Assembly: GCA_031127095.1 (NCBI GenBank)
Contig: JARIEX010000004.1
Location: 1 to 54,881 of the forward strand
Source: Gemmatimonadota bacterium
GTDB lineage: Bacteria; Gemmatimonadota; Gemmatimonadetes; Gemmatimonadales; Gemmatimonadaceae
Direction: 5' to 3'
Length of the DNA: 54,881 nucleotides
This document shows, in pieces, positions 43,828-51,540 of the stretch. Within the stretch, counting starts at the first letter, position 1; every line of letters starts with the position of its first letter. The translations under genes were made by a program, and so were the position numbers. The notes below the pieces were generated by a model. It saw nothing but the letters and a program-made list of their open reading frames with translations. It did no database searches and was not told where the DNA came from.

Positions 43828-45816
43828 TCAGCGGGGCGCGCACCAGAACTGATACATCGCGGCAAAGGTGTCGGGGTGCGCCTTCTCGAAGGCATCCCAT
43901 GCGGCGAGATCCAGCCAGCCGCCGGGATGCGCCGCGAGAAATCGGGCCTGCACCGGCGCGGGGAGTTGGAACCCCAGAAAGCGCAGCCCCAGCGTGTCGA
44001 GGTCGGCCGCGATCTGCGGCAGCGTGTAGCTGCGCTCCTGCACGTGCATGAGCAGGTCGCGCGCGCCGCTGGTGGAATAGAAATCCACAAAGGTGAGGAC
44101 GCCCCGCGCGGGATGGTGCGCGGGGAGCGCGCGAATGGCCTGCCGCGCGGCCCGGATCCCGGCATCGGTGGGGGGAAAGGCTTCCTCGCGCACGTACGCC
44201 CGCGCCGCGTCGATCCGGGCGCGCGCGGCGGTGGCATAGAGCCCCACCTTCAACACGCCGTGTGGCGCGAGCACGCCCAACAGGCGCTGCCACCCGGCGA
44301 GCGGATCGGCCAGATGATGCAGCACCCCCGAGCAGCTCACGATCGCGAAGCGCCCCAGCGACGCGTCGATGGCCAGAATGTCGCCGTGCCCGAAGCGCAC
44401 GTTGGGGACCTTGTAGTGCTCGGCCATGCGGGATGCATACGCCAGGCTGGCACGGCTGAGGTCGAGCGACAGCACCTCTGCATCGGGGAACGACAGCGCC
44501 ATCTGGATGGGCTGCTGCCCGCTGCCGCCGCCGGCCACGAGGATGGACCGCCCCGTCGGGACCGTCGGCGCGTCGGGGCGCAGCCCGCGTACGAACGCCG
44601 CCACGGTGGTCACGGCCGGCCGCTGCAACGTGATCCAGCGCGGGTAGGGGTGCTCCTCGTACATCGCGCGCACCTGCGATGACACGCCGGCGGTGAACGC
44701 CGTGAGCGCGGGCAGGCGCGCCGCAATGGCGCGTTCGGTGTTGTACGCCTCGAGCTGATCACGGAGCAGCGGCTGCAGCTCGGCGGGCCAGCCGGCGCGA
44801 TCCGGCTCCGTGTGCGGCAGACGGTCGGCGAATGGGCGCAGCGTGTCGTACATCGCGACGCCCAGCAGTGGCACCACCGCGCCCGCGAGCGACGGCAGCC
44901 CGGCCAGCCGGTGGCGCAACCGGTCCACGATGACCTGTTCGTCGTCGCCCACGGGCCAACTGTATCCGGTGTTGAAGCACTGCGCGGCCAGCGCCGCCGC
45001 CAATGGCAGCGCCAATGGCGCCAGCGATGCCGTATCGATGGCGTCGTCGTCCGCCGCCCGCTGTAGCAGCGCGCGACGCAGCCCCACGAGCACCGTTTCG
45101 ATGGACGGATCGGACACCAGCACCCGCGGCAGCACCGCGAGCAGCAGCGTATCCGCCGCGAGCGCGTCCACCGCGGCCGGTGCCACGCGACACGGATCCT
45201 CGCCCTGCGCCAGCGCCGCCTCGATGGCCTGATACGCCGGACTCGCCTGCACCAACCCCAGCGCCGCGCCCGAAATGGTCTGCGTGGCAATCGCGTCGTC
45301 GTGGCAGAGCGCGAGCAGCACGGTGCGCACGAGCGGGCTGCCGCTCCCCAACGAGACACCCTGCAGCAGGAGCGCGAGGCGCTCGCGCAACGCGGGCTGC
45401 GGCGGCGACGTCGCGACGGCCTCGAACAGCAGCACGAGCGCCTCCTGCAGACGTCCGGCCAGCTGCAGCGTGGCCGCGAGGTTGAGCTGCGCATCCGCGT
45501 AATGCGCGCGGCGCGCGATCGCCGCGCGGAACGCCGCGATGGCCTCATCCGGACGTCCCAGCACGCGCAGCACGTCGCCCAGCGTGTTGTGGACATCGGC
45601 CCGACCGTCGGCCTTCGCGACCGCCCGCTCGAGGCATGGCAGCGCCTCCGCCGCCCGCCCCTGCTGGTGCAGCAGCATCCCCAGCAGATAGAGGGCATCG
45701 ACGTGCGTGCCCTGACGGGCGAGCACCGCGCGATACCCCTGCTCGGCCTCGGACAGGCGCCCCGCCTGATGAGCGCGCAGCGCCTGCGTGAGCCGGTCAG
45801 TGGGCGAAGGAGTCAT
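43828..45816 (-). CDS. TPR-repeat class I SAM methyltransferase
   Basis: A 662-residue protein with three to four tetratricopeptide repeats at the N-terminus (residues about 8-140; e.g. RLSEAEQGYRAVLARQGTHVDALYLLG), an about 270-residue middle region of unknown fold, and a class I methyltransferase domain from about residue 420: ILVAGGGSGQQPIQMA (SAM-binding motif I), LSLDLSRASLAY (acidic end of beta-2), GHGDILAI and VLHHLADPLAGW. The substrate is unknown; TPR segments usually mediate protein binding. The start (45816) has no clear ribosome-binding site. It is divergent from the metalloprotease gene. Confidence 0.88.
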   Translation of the reverse strand: MTPSPTDRLTQALRAHQAGRLSEAEQGYRAVLARQGTHVDALYLLGMLLHQQGRAAEALPCLERAVAKADGRADVHNTLGDVLRVLGRPDEAIAAFRAAIARRAHYADAQLNLAATLQLAGRLQEALVLLFEAVATSPPQPALRERLALLLQGVSLGSGSPLVRTVLLALCHDDAIATQTISGAALGLVQASPAYQAIEAALAQGEDPCRVAPAAVDALAADTLLLAVLPRVLVSDPSIETVLVGLRRALLQRAADDDAIDTASLAPLALPLAAALAAQCFNTGYSWPVGDDEQVIVDRLRHRLAGLPSLAGAVVPLLGVAMYDTLRPFADRLPHTEPDRAGWPAELQPLLRDQLEAYNTERAIAARLPALTAFTAGVSSQVRAMYEEHPYPRWITLQRPAVTTVAAFVRGLRPDAPTVPTGRSILVAGGGSGQQPIQMALSFPDAEVLSLDLSRASLAYASRMAEHYKVPNVRFGHGDILAIDASLGRFAIVSCSGVLHHLADPLAGWQRLLGVLAPHGVLKVGLYATAARARIDAARAYVREEAFPPTDAGIRAARQAIRALPAHHPARGVLTFVDFYSTSGARDLLMHVQERSYTLPQIAADLDTLGLRFLGFQLPAPVQARFLAAHPGGWLDLAAWDAFEKAHPDTFAAMYQFWCAPR

Positions 45817-45890
45817 GCAGGAAAACTACCGCCGGCGCGCCCCCAGACGCACCGCCGCCGCAGCGGCACGGCGATGCCGCCGCGATACCC

Positions 45891-45910
45891 CCGCATCGAT
45901 CCGCATCGAT
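45891..45910. repeat. Tandem direct repeat in the divergent promoter region
   Basis: The 10-base sequence CCGCATCGAT occurs twice in direct tandem (45891-45900 and 45901-45910), one helical turn apart, between the divergent TPR-methyltransferase and metalloprotease genes. Each copy contains the palindrome ATCGAT. A regulator-binding array is possible, though chance cannot be excluded. Confidence 0.4.
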
Positions 45911-45991
45911 CCGCGTTGCCGCCGCGTACACCAGCAGGCAGCTTTGCCGTGCCCGCGCTGCCCGTGTCGATTCCCGTACCGGATTTTCTGC

Positions 45992-48511
45992 ATGTCACTC
46001 CCCCGCGCGTTCCCCGCCAGCGTCCTCCTCGTCGCGGCCATGGCCACGACGGCCGCTGCGCAGCAGACCCCACCCGCCGGCGCGGCCGCACCGCCGCCGG
46101 CCGACGGAGCCGCCGCCGGCGGTGCCTCGGCCCGCCGCGGCCCTCGCCCCTACGCCCAAGTCATTCCGGCGCGCGCCCACACCGAACGCGGCGGCATCAC
46201 CGTGCACCGCGTGGATGACCGCTACTTCTTCGAGGTCCCCGACTCGCTGGCCGGCCGCGACTTCCTGATGGTCACGCGGGTGGCCGGCGTCCCGGCCGGC
46301 GCCGGCGGCTTCCAGAGCGCGGGCAGTTCACTCACGGAACGCATGATCCGCTGGGAGCGGGTGAATGACCGGGTGTTGCTGAAGAGCATCAGCCCCGCCG
46401 CCGTGGCCGACGATTCGCTGCCGATCGCGCGCAGCGTGGCGCAGAACAATTACCCGGCCATCATCGGGGCCTTCCCCATCGCCGCGTTCGGCAAGGACAG
46501 CGCCGCGTACGTCATCGACGTCACCGACTTCTTCGCCGCCGACAATTCGGCCACCAGCGGCCTCGATGCCGCGCAGCGACGCGCGTACGGTGTGCGTCGG
46601 TACGACGCGGCCCGCAGTTACATCAGCAGCGTGCGCGGCTTCCCGATCAACATCGAAGTGCGGCAGGTCCAGACGTTCGACGCCGCCACGCCGCCCAGCG
46701 ATCCCGACGCCGCCACGGTCACGATGGAAACGCGGCAGTCGTTCGTGTTGCTGCCGAAAACGCCCATGCGCCCGCGCTACGCTGACGCGCGCGTGGGGTA
46801 CTTCTCGGTGGACCGCGTGAACTACGGCCTCGATGTGCAGAAGGCCGAAAGTCAGGAGTTCATCACGCGCTGGCGTCTGGAGCCCAAGGATCCCGCGGCG
46901 TATGCACGCGGCGAACTGGTGGAGCCGGTCAAACCCATCGTGTACTACCTCGACCCCGCCACGCCGACGCGCTGGAAGCGCTACGTGCGCGAGGGTGTGG
47001 AAAACTGGCAGCAGGTGTTCGAGAAGGCGGGCTTCAAGAACGCCATTCTGGCCAAGGACGCCCCCACCAAGGCCCAGGACCCCGACTTCGATCCGGATGA
47101 CGCGCGCTACTCCATCGTGCGCTGGGCCGCGAGCCTCGTCCGCAACGCCACCGGTCCGCACACGCATGATCCGCGCTCGGGGGAGATCATCAACAGCGAG
47201 ATCACGTGGTATCACAACCACATGCGCTCGTACCGCAACTGGCTGATGATGGAAACCGGTGCGGCCAACCCGTCGGCGCGCACGCTCGACATCCCGGAAG
47301 AGCTGATGGGCGAGACGATGCGGCAGGTGATCACGCACGAAATCGGGCACGCCCTGGGGCTGCAGCACAACATGATCGCGTCGGCCTCGTTCCCTGTGGA
47401 CTCGCTGCGCAGTCCGTCGTTCACGCGGGTGTACGGCGTGAGTGCGACGATCATGGACTACGCGCGCCAGAACTACATCGCGCAGCCGGGGGACGGCTTG
47501 CAGCCCAAGGATTTCATCCGTCGCGTAGGACCGTTCGACGACTTCGCCATCAATTGGGGCTATCGCGTGATCGCGGCGCCGAGCGCCGAAGCCGAGCGCA
47601 CCACGCTGCATCGCTGGCTGACACAGCAGTCGGGCCCCTTCCCGTACCGGTTCGCGTCGCAGCAGCTCGCCGCCGGCGATCCGCGCAACCAGACCGAAGA
47701 TCTGGGCGACGATCCGATCAAGGCGTCGACGTTCTCGACGATGAACTACAAGCGCATGATCCCGAATCTGGTGACGTGGACCGCAACGCCCGGTGAGGAC
47801 TACACGGAGCTGCGCGAGCTGTACGAAGAATCCGTGTCGCGGTGGTTCGGCAACATGAATCATGTGGCCACGATGATCGGCGGTGTCGAGGTCGACCTGA
47901 AAACCTCCGAGCAGTCCGGCGCCGTGTACCGCGTGGTCCCCAAGGCGCGGCAACAGGCAGCGCTGGCGTTTCTGTCGTCGAATGTGATCACGACGCCCAC
48001 GTGGCTGTCCCCGCCGGCCATCGCGCAGCGCATCGGACCGAGCAACACCGTGTCCACCCGTCAGGCCGGCGTGCTCACCTCGCTGCTCAGCCCCGCCCGC
48101 CTCGGCCGCCTGGCCGAATCGGAGCGGTACGACGCGACCAACGCGTATCCGCTGGCGGAGTACATGGCCGATCTGAAGCGCGCCGTATTCAGTGGCGGTG
48201 CACCGGATGCCGGCCGCCGCCAGCTGCAGCGCGTGTACCTGCAGCGTCTGGAGGCGGTGATCGCGCCGCCCAGCGCGCCCACCGGCGGTCCGCCGGGCGG
48301 CGGTGGTGGTGGTGGAGGCGCGGCGCGCTTCGTGCCGTTCGTATCAGCCCCGGTGGTCGCGCAGAGTGATCTCCCGGCGCTGGCTCGTGTACAGTTGCGC
48401 GAGATTCAGCGTGAGGCACGTGCCGCCGCGGCCGGCCAGTCCACCACGACGATCCGCGCGCACTGGAGCGACCTGGCCGACCGCGTGACCGCGATCCTCG
48501 ACCCGAAGTAA
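45992..48511 (+). CDS. Exported zinc metalloprotease (DUF5118/DUF5117 type)
   Basis: An 839-residue exported protease. A signal peptide (MSLPRAFPASVLLVAAMATTAAAQ) precedes a DUF5118-like segment, a DUF5117-like middle region, and a metzincin-type catalytic domain. The zinc motif HEIGHALGLQH gives H449, E450, H453 and H459, and IMDYA a few dozen residues later is the Met-turn. This layout is common in Gemmatimonadota, Bacteroidota and others and distinct from classical M10 enzymes. ATG 45992 starts the signal peptide; the frame is open earlier but has no signal. A Gly-rich linker (GGGGGGG near residue 770) precedes the C-terminal helices. A strong hairpin follows the stop. Confidence 0.92.
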   Translation: MSLPRAFPASVLLVAAMATTAAAQQTPPAGAAAPPPADGAAAGGASARRGPRPYAQVIPARAHTERGGITVHRVDDRYFFEVPDSLAGRDFLMVTRVAGVPAGAGGFQSAGSSLTERMIRWERVNDRVLLKSISPAAVADDSLPIARSVAQNNYPAIIGAFPIAAFGKDSAAYVIDVTDFFAADNSATSGLDAAQRRAYGVRRYDAARSYISSVRGFPINIEVRQVQTFDAATPPSDPDAATVTMETRQSFVLLPKTPMRPRYADARVGYFSVDRVNYGLDVQKAESQEFITRWRLEPKDPAAYARGELVEPVKPIVYYLDPATPTRWKRYVREGVENWQQVFEKAGFKNAILAKDAPTKAQDPDFDPDDARYSIVRWAASLVRNATGPHTHDPRSGEIINSEITWYHNHMRSYRNWLMMETGAANPSARTLDIPEELMGETMRQVITHEIGHALGLQHNMIASASFPVDSLRSPSFTRVYGVSATIMDYARQNYIAQPGDGLQPKDFIRRVGPFDDFAINWGYRVIAAPSAEAERTTLHRWLTQQSGPFPYRFASQQLAAGDPRNQTEDLGDDPIKASTFSTMNYKRMIPNLVTWTATPGEDYTELRELYEESVSRWFGNMNHVATMIGGVEVDLKTSEQSGAVYRVVPKARQQAALAFLSSNVITTPTWLSPPAIAQRIGPSNTVSTRQAGVLTSLLSPARLGRLAESERYDATNAYPLAEYMADLKRAVFSGGAPDAGRRQLQRVYLQRLEAVIAPPSAPTGGPPGGGGGGGGAARFVPFVSAPVVAQSDLPALARVQLREIQREARAAAAGQSTTTIRAHWSDLADRVTAILDPK

Positions 48512-48520
48512 ACCAGCCCC

Positions 48521-48561
48521 GCACGGGGGACTCGACAGAGCCTTGCCGAGTCCCCCCGTGC
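48521..48561 (+). terminator. Strong hairpin after the metalloprotease gene
   Basis: Arms at 48521-48534 and 48547-48561 pair over 14 bases with a single bulged C, around a 12-base loop. It starts 10 bases after the metalloprotease stop. There is no T-tract, so it may act as a terminator, a processing site, or an mRNA-stabilising structure. Confidence 0.6.
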
Positions 48562-48597
48562 GCGGTAGTTCACCAGCATTCCCCGAACATCACCACC

Positions 48598-48891
48598 ATG
48601 CCTTTCGACACGACGACCGCCATGCCCGACACGACCGTCCCGATCGCACCAGTCGCCGCACCAGTCGCCGCGCCACGGCGCGCGCGGCGGGCCCGCTGGA
48701 TCGGGCCGCTCGCGGTACTCCTGTTGCTCGCGCCGACCGCGTCGCAGACGCAGGCGCGTCGCCGCTGCCCGCAGTTTGCCCGCGTGCCGGGCTATGGCGC
48801 CTGCACGAACATCGGCGGCGCGAATTGTGGATTCTGCACCTACCGGTGCAACGACGACACGGTAGTCCGCTGGAACGTGTGCGGGCAGTAA
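48598..48891 (+). CDS. Small secreted six-cysteine protein
   Basis: A 97-residue protein of no family I recognise. An Ala/Arg-rich N-terminus and a hydrophobic stretch (WIGPLAVLLLLAPTAS) suggest a signal peptide or anchor. The following about 44 residues hold six cysteines (RRRCPQ, GACTN, ANCGFCTYRC, NVCGQ), enough for three disulfides, in a Gly-rich small domain. ATG 48598 or ATG 48622 could be the start. It overlaps the following lipoprotein gene by 13 bases in a different frame, so the two are probably coupled. Confidence 0.6.
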   Translation: MPFDTTTAMPDTTVPIAPVAAPVAAPRRARRARWIGPLAVLLLLAPTASQTQARRRCPQFARVPGYGACTNIGGANCGFCTYRCNDDTVVRWNVCGQ

Positions 48892-50039
48892 CGTCCGGCG
48901 GTGGCTGGGCCCTGCTACTAACCGCGGGGGTCGCCGCCTGCTCGGGGCAGACGGATGCCACGGACGGTGCGCCGCCTGAATTACGGGCCGCGCTCGCGGC
49001 GCGCACCATCTATCCGGCCAAGCGCGAGGAGTGGCGCACCGATATCACCTCGCACACCGACAGCACGATGGTGCCGCTCGTGTTCCGCGCGAGCGGGACC
49101 ACCGTGGCGCTGCTGCAGGCGTCGCCCACGCGCATCTCGCAGTTCGAACTGCACGGCAAGGGGATGCTGCTGTCCACCCGTCCCGCTCGGGTGGATCCGC
49201 TGCTGCACGCCGAGGTGCCCCGTGACATCGTCGCGCCCACGGATCTGTCGCGCGCCACGGATGACGCCCACGTCGATGTGATCGACAGTGCCACGAGCAC
49301 GCTCGTGCGCGAGTCCCTCGGCGGGTTCGTCTTCCGCCGCGACCTACCGATGCTGCGGGGCGGCAGCGGCCGTCTGTGCACCGTCTCGCCGGCGACCCTA
49401 CTGCACGTGCGACAGCTCGGCGCGCGACGGGTGCTCGAGGCGTTCACCCTCACCGCCATTGCCGCCGACGATTCGCTGCTGGGCCGCCACCGCGTCATGA
49501 CCGACCCGTCGGCGCGCTTGCGCTTTGGTGGCGGCGACGCGCGACGTTGCCTGCTGCTCACCGATCGTGAGGTGTGGATCGTGAGCGCCCCGGCGGACAC
49601 GGTCGGCCACGCCACACCGCGCGTAGATCAGTTACCGATGCCCGGGGCCGGTGCGCGCGCGATGATCGGGGAGGCGCGTGCCACGCCACGTGACGGATCG
49701 GCAGAGGAGCGGCAACCGTTCGTGGTGGACGCGTCGATCGTGGACGGTGGTTTCGTGGTGCTCGTGGGCGTCGAGAGCGACCGGCAGGGGCGGCTCATCG
49801 ACTACTACACCGAGGGCGGCCGGTACCTGCAGAGCGCGATGTTGCCGTTCACCGCATCGGCGATGGCCGGCGCCGGTCCGCGCTTCCTCGCACTGCATCA
49901 GGATCAGCAGTATCGCTGGTGGCTGTCGTCATGGCTCACGCCCATGGCGGCGCGCGGCGCCACGCCGCCGCCGGCGCCGCCCAGCGTGACCCGCGCGCCG
50001 GAACGGCGCCTGTTCGAACCCGCCCGCGGCAGCCGCTAA
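48879..50039 (+). CDS. Putative lipoprotein of unknown function, possible beta-propeller
   Basis: A 386-residue predicted lipoprotein. GTG 48879 gives a short signal (RAVTSGGGWALLLTAGVAAC) with lipobox cysteine near residue 21; the frame is open further upstream but that part lies in the preceding gene and lacks a signal. The mature region is beta-rich with repeated D-x-x-V and hydrophobic strand patterns (QFELHGKGMLLST, VFRRDLPMLRGG, VDASIVDGGFVVLVG), which could form a propeller of the 6-bladed kind; no signature was recognised. It overlaps the six-cysteine gene by 13 bases and ends before a strong terminator. Confidence 0.65.
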   Translation: MRAVTSGGGWALLLTAGVAACSGQTDATDGAPPELRAALAARTIYPAKREEWRTDITSHTDSTMVPLVFRASGTTVALLQASPTRISQFELHGKGMLLSTRPARVDPLLHAEVPRDIVAPTDLSRATDDAHVDVIDSATSTLVRESLGGFVFRRDLPMLRGGSGRLCTVSPATLLHVRQLGARRVLEAFTLTAIAADDSLLGRHRVMTDPSARLRFGGGDARRCLLLTDREVWIVSAPADTVGHATPRVDQLPMPGAGARAMIGEARATPRDGSAEERQPFVVDASIVDGGFVVLVGVESDRQGRLIDYYTEGGRYLQSAMLPFTASAMAGAGPRFLALHQDQQYRWWLSSWLTPMAARGATPPPAPPSVTRAPERRLFEPARGSR

Positions 50040-50070
50040 CGCCGCCGGCCAGCCCCCCAAGCACGAAGAG

Positions 50071-50104
50071 GGGCCCCGAACACTCCACCGTTCGGGGCCC
50101 TTTT
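50071..50104 (+). terminator. Rho-independent terminator
   Basis: Perfect 11-bp arms (50071-50081 and 50090-50100) around an 8-base loop, immediately followed by TTTT (50101-50104). It lies 31 bases after the lipoprotein stop and 30 bases before the convergent susD stop. It terminates the rightward unit and may also act on the leftward one. Confidence 0.85.
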
Positions 50105-50134
50105 CCGTACGCCCTACTCCCTACTCAGGCTCGA

Positions 50135-51529
50135 TCAGGGGAGCCGGTCCGTGCAACCCTTGAAGTTCGGGTTGTTCCGCTCGTCGGTGACGACGGGGAG
50201 GTTCACATCGGCGCCGTAGTTGCCGCCCTTGTAGTGCACGCCCTGCGGGAACACGTTGTCGACCGTGCGGGCATACTGCCGCACGAGACGCCGCATGTCA
50301 CCGAGACGCTGGCCGCGGCTGAAGGTCCAGAAGGCCTTCTCGCGGAAGTGCAACGACACGCGCGCAGCGTCCGTGCCCGGATCGATCAGCGCCGGCATCG
50401 CGGCCGGCTGGATCTCACCGAGTTTGGGCGGTGCGGCCCGCAGCGTGTTGTGGATGGACAGCCACAGCGCGGAGTTGTTGGCCTTGAGCGCGGCTTCGGC
50501 TTCGATCATGCGGGCATCGACCCCGTTGGCCACGTCTACCGCGGTGAACTGCCCCCACATCGTGGTGGTGCGGGCGTATGTCCGTCCGTCCTGTCCGTTG
50601 ATCGAACCGGAGGTCGGCGTGACCACCGGCAACCGGCTGTCACGCGACGATGCGAAGGGAATGGCGTTGCGCACCGGGATGTTGCGCGTATTGCCTTCCA
50701 CGCTGTCGCCCACGCTGTAGCGGCGGGAGCTGAGCCCCTGTGCCCAGATCGTGTTGCTGCCGGCGTTGGCGGAGAAGGTGTGCTGATAGGCAAAGGGAGT
50801 CGGGATACCCGCCACCAGCGCGCCGGCCCCGGCGAAATCACCGCGCGCCAGCGCGACGCGAGCGCGGGCAATACGGAGCGCGCGGTTCATGCTGACACTG
50901 GCGGCATCGGTGCCGTTCGCAAACGTGAGCCCCGAATCCAGCGATGCCGCCGCAATGGCGAACAGCTCCTGATTCGACTTGGGCACGCCATCTTCCGGGG
51001 GAGCGGCGTTGCCGTTGCCGATTGGGACCCCGTTGCAGAAATCGGACGCCATCTGCATCTCGGCGAAGCCGCGCGCCAGAAACATCTCGGCGATCAGCGC
51101 ACGGGCGTCAGGGCGCACGGCCTTGAGCGCCGTGATGCCCTGATCGGCCCGCGTCCGCACGCGGTAGAGATTGCGCAGCATGCCGGTGATCGAGGAGTTG
51201 AACTCCTGGATCTGCCGCTGGTCGGTCTCGTCGTTCTGGATGAACGTGGAGCTGGTCGACCATTCGTCGGCCAGCAGCCCGCCAAACAGCCACGTGCTCT
51301 CACCGGCACCGGTCACCGACCGGAATGTGGCGATGGCGCCGTTGGCCACGGCCACCGCCGCTTCCGGCGAGACCACGTCGTTGGGGTTGATGATGTCCGG
51401 GTCGGTGACCTGGAGCAGTTGTTTGTTCGCTTCCTGACAGGCGGTGGCCGACAGCGCCAGCGCGAGGGTGAGTCCGGTGCCCAGGCGTCGTGGCATGGTG
51501 GACCGGCCCGTGGTGTGCTTCTGAGTCAT
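50135..51529 (-). CDS. SusD/RagB-type outer-membrane lipoprotein
   Basis: A 464-residue surface nutrient-binding lipoprotein. The signal peptide ends in lipobox LSATAC. The remainder is helical, with TPR-like segments characteristic of SusD (LLQVTDPDIINP near the N-terminus, ADQGITALKAV, LHFREKAFWTFSRGQRLGDMRRLVRQY near the C-terminus). It acts as the lid over the SusC channel. The AGGAG at 51538-51542 overlaps the susC stop and lies 8 bases before ATG 51529, so its translation is coupled to susC. The ligand is unknown; no glycoside hydrolase or polysaccharide-utilisation regulator adjoins, whereas a secreted protease does. Confidence 0.92.
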   Translation of the reverse strand: MTQKHTTGRSTMPRRLGTGLTLALALSATACQEANKQLLQVTDPDIINPNDVVSPEAAVAVANGAIATFRSVTGAGESTWLFGGLLADEWSTSSTFIQNDETDQRQIQEFNSSITGMLRNLYRVRTRADQGITALKAVRPDARALIAEMFLARGFAEMQMASDFCNGVPIGNGNAAPPEDGVPKSNQELFAIAAASLDSGLTFANGTDAASVSMNRALRIARARVALARGDFAGAGALVAGIPTPFAYQHTFSANAGSNTIWAQGLSSRRYSVGDSVEGNTRNIPVRNAIPFASSRDSRLPVVTPTSGSINGQDGRTYARTTTMWGQFTAVDVANGVDARMIEAEAALKANNSALWLSIHNTLRAAPPKLGEIQPAAMPALIDPGTDAARVSLHFREKAFWTFSRGQRLGDMRRLVRQYARTVDNVFPQGVHYKGGNYGADVNLPVVTDERNNPNFKGCTDRLP

Positions 51530-51540
51530 GGGCTGTTCTC

